Shown here piece after piece: positions 29,600 to 39,701 of a stretch of DNA of 64,000 nucleotides. Under the pieces are notes generated by a model. It had not been told where the DNA came from, made no database searches, and saw nothing but the letters and a program-made list of their open reading frames with translations. Source of the DNA: Erythrobacter sp. (GTDB lineage: Bacteria > Pseudomonadota > Alphaproteobacteria > Sphingomonadales > Sphingomonadaceae); the NCBI GenBank assembly GCA_025698865.1, contig JAILWQ010000001.1, positions 496,001 to 560,000 on the forward strand, in the 5' to 3' direction. Each line of letters begins with the position of its first letter. The first letter of the stretch is position 1. The position numbers and the translations under genes are program-made.

Positions 29600-30013
29600 A
29601 TGGTCAAGCATGTGGCGGGGTATGGTGCCGAAGTCGTGGACAAGGCACGCGCGAAAACTCCCGGCAGCAAGAAGGGCATGCCCGGGCCGACGGAAAATCC
29701 GGCAAGCAACCTGATGATGGCCGATGTGGCGATCCGTGCCGGGTCCTATCTGGCGCGGCGGGCGATCGAGCGCGGCATACTGCGCGGGCGTTACGGCGAC
29801 ACGACAGCGAAACGGATCATCGGCAACAAGTCCCTCGGCCAGTCGCTGATGAGCTTCGGCCTCGCCAAGCTCGCCATTCGCAACGTGCCGGGCGCGCTGA
29901 TCGTCGGCGGAGGCGCGATCGCAAAGACGCTCTATGATCGGCGCCAGAGCAAGCGGCGCCAGCAAAGCGAGGGCGATCAGGAGCTGATCGAACGCGCGCA
30001 CGGAAACGACTGA
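29600..30013 (+). CDS. Hypothetical protein
   Basis: MVKHVAGYGAEVVDKARAKTPGSKKGMPGPTENPASNLMMADVAIRAGSYLARRAIERG...; AGGGG upstream of ATG. Confidence 0.6.
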   Translation: MVKHVAGYGAEVVDKARAKTPGSKKGMPGPTENPASNLMMADVAIRAGSYLARRAIERGILRGRYGDTTAKRIIGNKSLGQSLMSFGLAKLAIRNVPGALIVGGGAIAKTLYDRRQSKRRQQSEGDQELIERAHGND

Positions 30014-30063
30014 CGCTCCACCCGCCCCTTGATTTGCAGGCGCGGCGCGTCTCTTAGACGCCC

Positions 30064-30711
30064 ATGCCCGAATCCGACCATACGGACGATACCCTCGCGC
30101 GGCGGGGCCTCATGTTCATTCTCTCGTCCCCCAGCGGAGCGGGAAAGACGACGATTAGCCGCATGCTGCTCGATGCCGACGAGGAGATCCGGCTTTCCGT
30201 GAGCGTGACGACCCGTCCGCCGCGCCCGGGCGAGATCGAGGGCATCCATTATCACTTCGTGTCCGAAGCGGAATTCGACCGGTTGGTCGAAGAAGACGAT
30301 TTCTACGAATGGGCTCACGTCTTCGGCTATCGCTACGGCACACCCAAGGGCCGCATCCGCAATGCATTGAAAGGCGGGCAGGATTTCCTTTTCGACATCG
30401 ACTGGCAGGGCACGCAGCAGCTGTACCAGAAGGATCAGCAGGACGTGGTCCGTGTGTTCATCCTGCCGCCGAGCATTGCCGAACTGCGTCGCCGGCTCGA
30501 AAGTCGCGCCACCGATTCCGTCGAGGTCATCGACGCCCGCATGGAACGCGCCCGCAGCGAGATCAGCCACTGGGATGCCTACGACTATGTCGTGATCAAC
30601 GACGACATGGTCGGATGCTTCGCGAAAGTCCGCGAGATCCTCGATGCCGAACGCATGAAGCGCCAGCGCCAGACCGGCCTCATCCCCTTCGTGCGGAAAC
30701 TGATGCTCTAG
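30064..30711 (+). CDS. gmk: Guanylate kinase
   Basis: MFILSSPSGAGKTTISRMLL...SVSVTTRPPRPGEIEGIHYHFVS...FLFDIDWQGTQQL. Confidence 0.96.
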   Translation: MPESDHTDDTLARRGLMFILSSPSGAGKTTISRMLLDADEEIRLSVSVTTRPPRPGEIEGIHYHFVSEAEFDRLVEEDDFYEWAHVFGYRYGTPKGRIRNALKGGQDFLFDIDWQGTQQLYQKDQQDVVRVFILPPSIAELRRRLESRATDSVEVIDARMERARSEISHWDAYDYVVINDDMVGCFAKVREILDAERMKRQRQTGLIPFVRKLML

Positions 30712-30786
30712 GAGCGGGCGGTCGGGCAGCGAGAGCTGGACCGACCGCACGTCTGCCTTGATTGCCTGAACGTCTGCCGGACGCCT

Positions 30787-31587
30787 TTACGCCGAAGCAT
30801 CCGCGAAATGCGACGGAAGGTGCGCGTTCACGACGCCGCCGTCCACCGTCAGCGTCTCACCGATCGTGTAGTCGCCCGCGCGGCTGGCAAGATAGACGGC
30901 CGTTCCGCCCATGTCGAACTTGTCGCCCACGCGCTTGTTGGGGATGCGCTTGGCGCTCTCCTCTTCCATGTCCCGGGCGGCCCGGTTCATGTTCGACGGG
31001 AATGCTCCCGGCGCAAGGCTGGTGACGTAGATGTGGTCCTGCACCAGCCGCGCCGCCATCCTGCGGGTGAGGTGAATGAGCGCCGCCTTAGACGCTTGGT
31101 AGCTGTAGGTTTCCCACGGATTGACCCGCTGCCCGTCGATCGAGGTGATGTTGATCACCTTGGCCGGCCGGTCGGCGCTGGCGGCGGCGGTCAGCAGCTT
31201 GTGCAGCTTCTGCGTGAGGAAGAACGGCGTCTTGACGTTGAGGTCCATGACCTTGTCCCAGCCGCTCTCCGGAAATTCGAGATAGTCGACACCCCATGCG
31301 GCGCCGGCATTGTTGACGAGAATGTCGAGCCTGTCCTCGCGGCCCGAGATTTCGGCCACAAGTTCGTCGATACCCTCGATGGTCGAGATGTCCCCCTGGA
31401 TGGGGACCACCTTGTCACCCAGCTCTTCGGCCGTCTCGTGCAATTCGCCGCCCTTGCGCGCGGTGATGTACACGCGATCGATCCCGGCGGCGAGGAAACC
31501 CTCGACGATCATCCGGCCGATGCCGCGGCTGCCGCCGGTGACGAGCGCGACGCGCCCTTCTAGGCTGAACAAGTCTTGTAGGTTCAT
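30787..31587 (-). CDS. SDR family oxidoreductase
   Basis: LEGRVALVTGGSRGIGRMIVEGFLAAG; NNAG; YSYQASKAALIHLTRRMA. Confidence 0.9.
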   Translation of the reverse strand: MNLQDLFSLEGRVALVTGGSRGIGRMIVEGFLAAGIDRVYITARKGGELHETAEELGDKVVPIQGDISTIEGIDELVAEISGREDRLDILVNNAGAAWGVDYLEFPESGWDKVMDLNVKTPFFLTQKLHKLLTAAASADRPAKVINITSIDGQRVNPWETYSYQASKAALIHLTRRMAARLVQDHIYVTSLAPGAFPSNMNRAARDMEEESAKRIPNKRVGDKFDMGGTAVYLASRAGDYTIGETLTVDGGVVNAHLPSHFADASA

Positions 31588-31616
31588 GATACGCTTTCCC
31601 TTGTCTCGATCGGGTC

Positions 31617-32756
31617 TCAGTAGCCGCTGAGTTCCGCCACGCGCCCGGCGTGATAGTACTGGTCGCCCAAGAACTCCTGCAGCGCGCGGTCGCGCTTCAT
31701 GTAGAGGCCGATATCGTACTCGTCGGTCATGCCGATGCCGCCATGCATCTGCACGCCTTCGCGCACGGCGAGCCCGGCGGCTCTGGCGACCTTGGCCTTG
31801 GCGACCGAAGTCATCAAATCGGCCTTCTCGCTGCCACCGTCGAGCAGCTGCGCCGCCTTGATCGTGACTGCGCGGGCGATCTCCACCTCGGAATAGAGAT
31901 GCGCGGCACGGTGCTGGAGCGCCTGAAACTCGCCGATCAGCCTGCCGAACTGCTTGCGCTGCTTGATGTAGTCGACGGTCATGTCCATCGCGCCTTGCGC
32001 GACACCCACGCCCTCGGCGGCCACGCCGACCCGGCCGGCGGCGAGCATCGCGTTCAGGATCTCACGCCCGCCATCGACCTCGCCGATCACCGCGTCGCCA
32101 TCCAATTCGACGCCGTCGAACTTCGTGTGGGTTGCCATCGAGCTGTCGACGAGGCGGACAGCATCGTGGCTCATCCCCGAAGCATCCTTGGGCACTGCGA
32201 ACAGGGTGATGCCGTCGGCATCGCCGTCGCTGCCGGAAGTGCGCGCGGCGACGATCATCATGTCCGCGCTCGCGCCGTGAATCACGAAGTCCTTCTGGCC
32301 CGACAGGCGGAAGCCATTGCCCGACTTTTCCGCCTTGGTGCGGATCGTTTCGGGCCGGTGCTTGGCACCCTCGTCGATCGCGACGGCATAGACCTTTTCG
32401 CCCTCGATCATGCCGGGGAGCCAGCGTCCCTTGGCATCGTCGCCGGCGTGCCGGAGCGCGGTTGCGGCGATAACCGAACTGGTGAGGAAGGGCGATGGGG
32501 TAAGATTGCGGCCGATCTGCTCGAGCACGATCCCCGCCTCGACATGGCCCATGCCCAGCCCGCCATCGTCCTCGTCCACGAGGATCCCGGTAAAGCCCAT
32601 TTCGGCGAACTGCTTCCACAATGCGTGGCCGAATCCGTCCTTGCATTCGCGGTCGCGCCAGTGGCGCAGTTGGTCCTTGATGTTGCCCTGATCGGCCATG
32701 AACTGGCTGGCGCTCTCGGCGAGCATCGCCTGATCTTCGTCGTGATAGAGAGGCAT
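31617..32756 (-). CDS. Acyl-CoA dehydrogenase family protein
   Basis: MPLYHDEDQAMLAESASQFMADQG...RKQFGRLIGEFQALQHRAAHLYSEVEIAR...VQMHGGIGMTDEYDIGLYMKR. Confidence 0.92.
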   Translation of the reverse strand: MPLYHDEDQAMLAESASQFMADQGNIKDQLRHWRDRECKDGFGHALWKQFAEMGFTGILVDEDDGGLGMGHVEAGIVLEQIGRNLTPSPFLTSSVIAATALRHAGDDAKGRWLPGMIEGEKVYAVAIDEGAKHRPETIRTKAEKSGNGFRLSGQKDFVIHGASADMMIVAARTSGSDGDADGITLFAVPKDASGMSHDAVRLVDSSMATHTKFDGVELDGDAVIGEVDGGREILNAMLAAGRVGVAAEGVGVAQGAMDMTVDYIKQRKQFGRLIGEFQALQHRAAHLYSEVEIARAVTIKAAQLLDGGSEKADLMTSVAKAKVARAAGLAVREGVQMHGGIGMTDEYDIGLYMKRDRALQEFLGDQYYHAGRVAELSGY

Positions 32757-32770
32757 GTTGCGTTACCTTG

Positions 32771-33154
32771 TCAGTTTGATCCGAGCGTCTCGCCCAGCCA
32801 CTGCGACAGCAGCATGGGATTGAAGCCGGTTTCGAAATAGAGGCTGACCTGTCCGAAGGCCCCGAACAGCGTCAGATTGACGAGCTTGTCGGGATCGATC
32901 GCGTAGGAGACGATGGCGTCGCGGCGAAAGGCCTTCACCGCCAGCCGCTTGTTGATGATGCCGGACTGTTCGGCCACGATCACCCGGGTCGAGGTGAACA
33001 GCACCGCCCCGTCCTCGCCCCCTGCGGCAAGGATCGCCTCCTCGCCCGAGACGAGGAGACCGATGAGCTGCGAATCCTCGACATTCTCGATCGCGCCGCC
33101 GACCGTGGCCGCGCCGACCAGCGTGTAGGGGCTGCTCGTCATGGCCGCCATCAT
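32771..33154 (-). CDS. PH-domain-like (bacterial PH) protein between two acyl-CoA dehydrogenases
   Basis: ENVEDSQLIGLLVSGEEAILAAGGEDGAVLFTSTRVIVAEQSGIINKRLAVKAFRRDAIVSYAID... Confidence 0.6.
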   Translation of the reverse strand: MMAAMTSSPYTLVGAATVGGAIENVEDSQLIGLLVSGEEAILAAGGEDGAVLFTSTRVIVAEQSGIINKRLAVKAFRRDAIVSYAIDPDKLVNLTLFGAFGQVSLYFETGFNPMLLSQWLGETLGSN

Positions 33155-33183
33155 CGCGGCGTTGGTCGCCGCAGTCGCCACGA

Positions 33184-34362
33184 TCAGGCTCCGGGAAGGT
33201 CGAGGATGCGCTTGGCGATGACGTTGAGCATCACTTCGCTGGTGCCGCCCTCGATGCTGTTCGCCTTCGTGCGGAGCCAGCTGCGCGCGGGCTTGCCACC
33301 CGAGGTCTCCTCGCTCTCCCATTCGAGCGCCTGGCTGCCGCCCGCCGCCATGATGAGCTCGTGCCGTCGCTTGTTGAGTTCGGTGCCCGCATATTTGAGC
33401 ATGTTGGGCTGCGCCGGGTGGCCCTTGCCCGCCTTCAGCTCGTCCATGAACTTCTCGCTCATCGCGGTGAAGGACAGGGCGTCGACGTCGAACAGGGCCA
33501 TTTCCGCACGCAACACGGGATCAAGCTCGTCCTGGCGGCTAGTCGCCGCGCCGAGCGACGTCGCGCGGTCGCCGCCACCGGTGCCGGAAATCATCTCGCG
33601 TTCGTGACCGAGCAGATACTTGGCCACGTCCCACCCGCGATTGATCTCGCCGACATAGCCGGGAATGTCCTCGCCATAGGATTTGGGAACATTCACGTCG
33701 TCGAAGAAGGTTTCGCAGAAGGGGCTGTTGCCGCTGATCAGCTTGATCGGCTTGGTGTCGACGCCCTGGTTCTCCATGTCGAACAGCATGAAGGTGATGC
33801 CCTGATACTTGTTCTCCTTGTCCGTGCGGACGAGGCAGAAGATCCAGTCGGCTTCGTCCGCGTAGGAGGTCCAGATCTTCTGGCCGTTGACCACCCAGTG
33901 ATCACCCTTGTCCTCGCCGAAGGTCTGCATCGAAACGAGGTCGGAGCCGCTGCCGGGCTCCGAATAGCCCTGGCACCAGCGGATTTCGCCACGGGCGATC
34001 TCGTTGAGGAACTTCTGCTTCTGGCCCTCGGTCCCGAAATGCAGCAGCGCCGGGCCGAGCATCCAGATGCCGAAGCTGGAAAGCGGCGGGCGTGCATTGA
34101 TGCGGGCCATTTCCTGCCGCAGGATCTTGGCCTCCGCCGCGCTCAGCCCAGCGCCGCCATATTCCTTGGGCCAGTCGGGAACGGTGTAGCCCTTGTCGCG
34201 GCACGCTTCGAACCACGCCTTCTGCGCGTCACTCTTGAAACTGCCATTTCGGCCACCCCAATAGACATCGCCCTCGTCGCGGACGGGTTCGCGCATTTCG
34301 GGCGGACAATTGGCTTCGAGCCACTCGCGCACTTCGGCGCGGAAGGCTTCGGGATCGGACAT
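33184..34362 (-). CDS. Acyl-CoA dehydrogenase family protein
   Basis: MSDPEAFRAEVREWLEANCPPEMREPV...WCQGYSEPGSGSDLVSMQTFGEDKGDHWVVNGQKIWTSYADEADWIFCLVRTD. Confidence 0.93.
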   Translation of the reverse strand: MSDPEAFRAEVREWLEANCPPEMREPVRDEGDVYWGGRNGSFKSDAQKAWFEACRDKGYTVPDWPKEYGGAGLSAAEAKILRQEMARINARPPLSSFGIWMLGPALLHFGTEGQKQKFLNEIARGEIRWCQGYSEPGSGSDLVSMQTFGEDKGDHWVVNGQKIWTSYADEADWIFCLVRTDKENKYQGITFMLFDMENQGVDTKPIKLISGNSPFCETFFDDVNVPKSYGEDIPGYVGEINRGWDVAKYLLGHEREMISGTGGGDRATSLGAATSRQDELDPVLRAEMALFDVDALSFTAMSEKFMDELKAGKGHPAQPNMLKYAGTELNKRRHELIMAAGGSQALEWESEETSGGKPARSWLRTKANSIEGGTSEVMLNVIAKRILDLPGA

Positions 34363-34395
34363 GGTGATCGTTCCTCTCGTTTCCGACTCTCTTTG

Positions 34396-34410
34396 TTGAC
34401 GTAAACGTTA
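34396..34410. promoter_or_regulatory. Candidate operator TTGACGTAAACGTTA upstream of the acyl-CoA dehydrogenase cluster
   Basis: ACGT-AA-ACGT core in the divergent intergenic region, about 35 nt upstream of the 34362 start. Confidence 0.35.
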
Positions 34411-34581
34411 GGTCGATTCGCGGGAGGTTCGCAAGGGTCTAAACGGCAGGCCGCCATGCCGTAACGTCGGGCGGATATCGTTGACGGGGCCGGCTTCGCA
34501 GCTACTCTGAACGGCGGGAAGAGGAGCGATCGGAGTGCCCGAACTGGTGCGGAAAAACGGCGCGGCGAGCGGCCAAGCCTG

Positions 34582-36018
34582 ATGGCTTTCGTGCAGGGCG
34601 CGCTGCCGCAGAGGCTCAAGATCGTTCACGGCTTCGGCGCGGTGGCCTTCGGGGTGAAGGACAGCGGGTTTTCCTTCTTCCTGCTCATTTTCTACAACCA
34701 GGTGCTGGGCATGGATGCGGGGCTGGTCAGCCTGGCGCTGGCCTGCGCGCTGCTGGTGGACGCGGTGGTCGATCCGATCCTCGGCAACCTGTCGGATCGC
34801 ACCTATTCGCGGTGGGGCAGACGCCTGCCCTGGCTCTATGCCGCCGCCCTGCCGCTCGCGCTGGCATGGGCCGTGCTGTGGGACCCCGCCGTCGACGGAA
34901 CGCCGAGCTTTGCCGAACTGCTCGGCATTGCGGTCGTGGTGCGCGTGCTGCTGTCCGCCTGCGAGGTACCCTCGGTCAGCCTGCTTCCCGAGATCACCGC
35001 CGATTACGACGAGCGGACCACGCTGTTCCGCTATCGCTATCTGTTCGGATGGATGGGCGGGCTGCTGATGATGACGCTCGCCTACACCGTCTTCATGCGT
35101 GGACCAGAGGGCCTGCTCGGCACCGGCGGCTACAGTCCTTTCGGCATTTGCGGGGCCGTGCTGATCTTTGTCTCGGTCGTGGGATCGGCGCTGGGGCAGC
35201 ACCGGCTGGTGGCGCACCTGCCCGCCGACCGCCCCCCACCCTTTTCCATCCGCCGCGCCTTTGCCGAGATCCGCGAGGCCTTCTCCGAACGCGCGTTCCT
35301 GATCTTCGCTGCCGGTGCCCTTGCCGCCTATGTCAGTCAGGGGATGACCTTCTCGATCACGAACTACCTCAACCTGTTCGTGTGGCAGTTCGACCAGAAC
35401 GCGCTGACGGTCTATCCGGCGGTGCTGTTCCTGTCGGTCGTGCTGATGTTCTTCGTCGTCGGCCCGCTGCATCGCCGGCTGGGCAAGCCGCGGAGCGCCG
35501 CGTGGTCCGCCATCGTCGCCGTCGTCGTTACTCTGACGCCATATGCGCTGTTTCTCGCCGGTTTCTGGCCCACGCCGGGCAGCACCGCGTCCACCGTCGG
35601 GTTCTACGCCTTCCTGCTGGTGGGCAATACCAGCGGCATCGTCACGATGATTTCTGGCTCCTCCATGATCGCGGAGATCGTGGAAGCCTTTCAGGAGCGC
35701 ACCGGGAGACGTGCGGAGGGCAGCTTCTATTCGGGCAACTGGTTCGTCCAGAAATGCGCGACCGGCCTCGGAATCTTCCTGACCGGCCAGATCGTCGCCT
35801 TTTCCGGGCTGTCGACCGATGCGGCGCAGGGCGCGGTTCCCGGCGACGTCCTGACCCGCATGATCCTGCTCTACGGCGCAGGTACGGTCGTGCTGGCAAT
35901 CGTCGCGGCGTACTGGCTCGCCCGCTTCCCGATCACCCGGGAAGAACATGAGGCAAGGATCGCAGCGCTGGATCTCGCCGCGCGCGGAGATATCGACGGG
36001 GGGACGACCGGGCCCTGA
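34582..36018 (+). CDS. MFS transporter (GPH/sugar-cation symporter-like)
   Basis: [44 protein letters not shown]; 478 aa, multiple TM segments. Confidence 0.85.
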   Translation: MAFVQGALPQRLKIVHGFGAVAFGVKDSGFSFFLLIFYNQVLGMDAGLVSLALACALLVDAVVDPILGNLSDRTYSRWGRRLPWLYAAALPLALAWAVLWDPAVDGTPSFAELLGIAVVVRVLLSACEVPSVSLLPEITADYDERTTLFRYRYLFGWMGGLLMMTLAYTVFMRGPEGLLGTGGYSPFGICGAVLIFVSVVGSALGQHRLVAHLPADRPPPFSIRRAFAEIREAFSERAFLIFAAGALAAYVSQGMTFSITNYLNLFVWQFDQNALTVYPAVLFLSVVLMFFVVGPLHRRLGKPRSAAWSAIVAVVVTLTPYALFLAGFWPTPGSTASTVGFYAFLLVGNTSGIVTMISGSSMIAEIVEAFQERTGRRAEGSFYSGNWFVQKCATGLGIFLTGQIVAFSGLSTDAAQGAVPGDVLTRMILLYGAGTVVLAIVAAYWLARFPITREEHEARIAALDLAARGDIDGGTTGP

Positions 36019-36125
36019 TCCCGCGAGGGACAAATGCCTTGGCGAGGCAACCACGCTCTGCCAGTTTCAGGCAGAAGCGGATTCGCAAGAACAGAACCAA
36101 GAACAGCATAGAGAGGACTTACCAG

Positions 36126-37445
36126 ATGGATTTCGAACCTACCGAACGGCAGGCATATTGGCGCGACCGGGTGAAGAATTTCATCGACGAGAATGTCCGT
36201 CCCGCAGTGCCGACCTACGCCGAGCAGGATGCCGAGGGCGACCGCTGGAAGGTCATCCCGGTGGTCGAGGAGCTCAAGGCCAAGGCGAAGTCGCAGGGCA
36301 TCTGGAACCTGTTCATGCCGCCGCGCAACGAGGGCCATCACCACGTCGAGGAAAGCTACGAGTTCGAAGGCCCCGGCCTTACCAATCTCGAATACGCGCT
36401 CTGTGCGGAGGAAATGGGCCGCGTCGGCTTCGCGTCGGAAGTGTTCAACTGCTCCGCGCCCGACACCGGGAACATGGAGGTGTTCCACCGCTACGGCACG
36501 CGCGAGCAGAAGGACCGGTGGCTCACCCCGCTGATGAACGGCGAAATCCGCTCCGCCTTCCTGATGACCGAACCCTTCACCGCGAGTTCCGACGCCACCA
36601 ATATCGAGACGCGGATCGAGAAGGATGGCGACGAATACGTCATCAACGGCCGCAAATGGTGGTCCTCGGGCGTCGGCGATCCGCGCTGCGAGGTCGCGAT
36701 CGTGATGGGCAAGACCGACTTTTCCGCCGGACGCCACGCGCAGCAATCCATGGTGCTGATGCCGCTCGATGCTGAGGGCGTGACGGTGCTGCGCCACCTG
36801 CCCGTCTTCGGCTATGACGACGCGCCGCACGGTCACATGGAGGTCGAGCTGAAGGACGTGCGCATTCCGGCCAGCAACATGCTGCTGGGCGAAGGGCGCG
36901 GCTTCGAGATTGCGCAGGGCCGCCTCGGGCCGGGCCGCATCCATCACTGCATGCGCACGATCGGCGTCGCCGAGGAAGCGCTGGCCAAGATGTGCAGCCG
37001 GCTTCAGGAGCGCGAGGCGTTCGGCAAGCCGATCTACAAGCATTCGGTGTGGGAAGAACGCGTCGCCCGCGCCCGGATCGACATCGACATGACCCGCCTC
37101 CTCTGCCTCAAGGCGGCGGACATGATGGACAAGGTCGGCAACAAGGCGGCCAAGCAGGAAATCGCGATGATCAAGGTCCAGGCGCCGAACATGGCGCTGA
37201 AGATCATCGACGATGCCATCCAGGCCCATGGCGGCGGGGGCGTTTCCAACGATTACGGGTTGGCCAAGGCTTACGCCCATCAGCGCACGCTGCGCCTCGC
37301 CGACGGGCCGGACGAGGTCCATGCCCGCTCGATCGCCCGGATGGAGTTCGCCAAGCACCTGCCGAAGGAAGGCGAGAGCTCCAACGCACTGCGGGGCGGG
37401 AACGCCCAGTCCGCCAGCGCCGGGAGCGCGGGAGCCGCCCGCTAG
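36126..37445 (+). CDS. Acyl-CoA dehydrogenase family protein
   Basis: [34 protein letters not shown]...[47 protein letters not shown]...[34 protein letters not shown]. Confidence 0.93.
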   Translation: MDFEPTERQAYWRDRVKNFIDENVRPAVPTYAEQDAEGDRWKVIPVVEELKAKAKSQGIWNLFMPPRNEGHHHVEESYEFEGPGLTNLEYALCAEEMGRVGFASEVFNCSAPDTGNMEVFHRYGTREQKDRWLTPLMNGEIRSAFLMTEPFTASSDATNIETRIEKDGDEYVINGRKWWSSGVGDPRCEVAIVMGKTDFSAGRHAQQSMVLMPLDAEGVTVLRHLPVFGYDDAPHGHMEVELKDVRIPASNMLLGEGRGFEIAQGRLGPGRIHHCMRTIGVAEEALAKMCSRLQEREAFGKPIYKHSVWEERVARARIDIDMTRLLCLKAADMMDKVGNKAAKQEIAMIKVQAPNMALKIIDDAIQAHGGGGVSNDYGLAKAYAHQRTLRLADGPDEVHARSIARMEFAKHLPKEGESSNALRGGNAQSASAGSAGAAR

Positions 37446-37515
37446 GCGCCGACACGGCATCTGAAATAGAGAAGGTCCCCTTGCGACAGGCTAGGGGCGA
37501 ACGGAGATCGGATAT

Positions 37516-38604
37516 ATGGCGAAAGCCGCAATTCTGGAGCAGGTCGGCTCTCTTACCATCGGCGAGGTCGAACTCGCCGAACCGAGGGCGCACGAGGTGC
37601 TGATCGACACCAAGGCCTGCGGGCTGTGCCATTCGGACCTGCACTTCATCGACGGTGTCTATCCTCACCCCGTACCCGCCATTCCGGGGCACGAGGCGGC
37701 GGGCGTGGTGCGCGCGGTGGGCAGCGAGGTGAAGACGGTGAAGCCGGGCGACCACGTCGTCACCTGCCTCTCCGCCTTTTGCGGGCACTGCGAGTTCTGC
37801 GTCACCGGCCGCATGGCGCTGTGCATGGGCGCGGACACTCGCCGCGCCCAGACGCAGGGTCCGCGGATCATGCGCGCCGACGGCAGCGAGCCGGTGGCGC
37901 AGATGCTCAATCTGTCGGCCTTCTGCGAGCAGATGCTGATCCACGAGAACGCCTGCGTCGCGATCGACAAGGACATGCCGCTCGACCGCGCCGCGATCAT
38001 CGGCTGCGCGGTGACGACCGGGGCGGGCACGATCTTCAACGCCTGTTCGGTGGTACCGGGAGAAGCGGTTGCCGTTGTCGGCTGCGGCGGGGTCGGCCTC
38101 GCAGCGATCAATGCGGCGAAGATCGCCGGTGCGGGCAAGGTCATCGCGATCGATCCGATTGCCGAGAAGCGGGAACTCGCCGAGGTGCTCGGCGCGACCC
38201 ACACGGTCGACGCCATGGCGGACGATGCGGTCGAGCAGGTCATGCGCATCTCGGCGGGCGGCGTGCATCACGCCATCGAGGCGGTCGGACGGCAGGCCAG
38301 CGCCGATCTCGCCGTGAAGCTGCTGCGCCGCGGCGGCACGGCAACGATCCTCGGCATGATGCCGCTCGACTGCAAGGTGGGCCTCGGCGCGATGGATCTT
38401 CTCAGCGGCAAGAAGCTGCAAGGGGCGATCATGGGGATGAACCACTTCCCGGTCGATCTGCCGCGGCTCGTCGATTTCTACATGCGCGGCCTGCTCGATC
38501 TCGACACGATCATTGCCGAGCGAATCCCGCTCGAGAAGATCAACGAGGGGTTCGAGAAGATGAAGCAGGGCACCTCGGCCCGCAGCGTGGTGGTGTTCGA
38601 CTGA
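37516..38604 (+). CDS. Zinc-dependent alcohol dehydrogenase (MDR, class III-like)
   Basis: CGLCHSDLHFIDGVYPHPVPAIPGHEAAGVV; four-Cys structural zinc CxxHCxxC-like segment; VVGCGGVGLAAINAAKIAGAGKVIAID. Confidence 0.9.
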   Translation: MAKAAILEQVGSLTIGEVELAEPRAHEVLIDTKACGLCHSDLHFIDGVYPHPVPAIPGHEAAGVVRAVGSEVKTVKPGDHVVTCLSAFCGHCEFCVTGRMALCMGADTRRAQTQGPRIMRADGSEPVAQMLNLSAFCEQMLIHENACVAIDKDMPLDRAAIIGCAVTTGAGTIFNACSVVPGEAVAVVGCGGVGLAAINAAKIAGAGKVIAIDPIAEKRELAEVLGATHTVDAMADDAVEQVMRISAGGVHHAIEAVGRQASADLAVKLLRRGGTATILGMMPLDCKVGLGAMDLLSGKKLQGAIMGMNHFPVDLPRLVDFYMRGLLDLDTIIAERIPLEKINEGFEKMKQGTSARSVVVFD

Positions 38605-39701
38605 TGGCCGGTAACGAAACGACGAGCGAGAGCGGGATCGACTACGACAAGGAAATGGTCGGCACGACCGAGGTACCCGAACGCGACCGGCTCGACCTCG
38701 AACGTCTGACCGCCTGGTTCGAGGCGAATGTCGAAGGCTTCGCGGGGCCGATTTCCTATTCGAAGTTCAAGGGCGGGCAATCCAACCCGACCTACCGCAT
38801 CGATACGCCCGGCCGATCCTATGTCCTGCGGCGCCAGCCCTTCGGCAAGCTGCTGCCCAGCGCCCATGCGGTCGACCGCGAATACATGGCCATGCATGCC
38901 CTGGGGCCGACCGGATTTCCGGTGCCGAAGACCTATGGCCTGTGCGAAGACACCGATGTCATCGGCTCGAAATTCTTTGTGATGGGCCTCGCCGACGGGC
39001 GCTCGCTGTGGAGCGGCGCCCTGCCCGGCATCGCGCCGGAGGAGCGACGCGCGATCTACAACGCGATGATCGACACGATGGCCGACCTTCACCTCAAGGA
39101 CCCGGTCGAAATCGGTCTCGGCGATTACGGCAAGCCGACCGATTACTGCGCGCGCCAGATCGCCCGCTGGTCGAAGCAGTACAAGCTCTCCGAGACCGAG
39201 CACATGCCGAAGATGGAGCGGCTGATCGAATGGCTGCCGCAGTCCATCCCGCCCCAGCACGAAAGCAGCGTGGTCCATGGCGACTACCGGCTCGACAATC
39301 TCATCTTCGAGAAGGACAGCCCGAAGGTGCTGGCCGTGCTCGATTGGGAGCTATCGACGCTGGGCGATCCGATCGCCGACTTCAGCTACCTGATGCTGAA
39401 CTGGCATAATCCCACCGACGGGCGCGCCGGGCTCCTCGGTCTAGACCTAGGCGAACTCGGCATTCCGACGCAGGACGAGGCGGTCGAACGCTATGTCGCG
39501 CGCACGGGCTACCCGGTGCCGCCGATGGACTGGTATTTCGCCTACAACCTCTTCCGCCTTGCCGGGATCATCCAGGGCATCAAGAAGCGCGTGATCGACG
39601 GCACCGCATCTTCCGCTCATGCAAAGCAGATGAGCGAACGGGTCGGCCCGTTGGTCGAGCGCGCGCACCAGTTCGCGCTGGCGGCGGGAATGCCGGCCTA
39701 G
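38604..39701 (+). CDS. Phosphotransferase family protein (APH/ACAD10-like)
   Basis: FKGGQSNPTYRIDTPGRSYVLRRQPFGKLLPSAHAVDREY...VVHGDYRLDNLIFEKDSPKVLAVLDWELSTLGDPIADFSYLM. Confidence 0.9.
   Translation: MAGNETTSESGIDYDKEMVGTTEVPERDRLDLERLTAWFEANVEGFAGPISYSKFKGGQSNPTYRIDTPGRSYVLRRQPFGKLLPSAHAVDREYMAMHALGPTGFPVPKTYGLCEDTDVIGSKFFVMGLADGRSLWSGALPGIAPEERRAIYNAMIDTMADLHLKDPVEIGLGDYGKPTDYCARQIARWSKQYKLSETEHMPKMERLIEWLPQSIPPQHESSVVHGDYRLDNLIFEKDSPKVLAVLDWELSTLGDPIADFSYLMLNWHNPTDGRAGLLGLDLGELGIPTQDEAVERYVARTGYPVPPMDWYFAYNLFRLAGIIQGIKKRVIDGTASSAHAKQMSERVGPLVERAHQFALAAGMPA

Noticed and set aside
30748-30780. Direct repeat ACGTCTGCC x2 after gmk
   Set aside because: Only two 9-bp copies; compatible with chance in GC-rich DNA.
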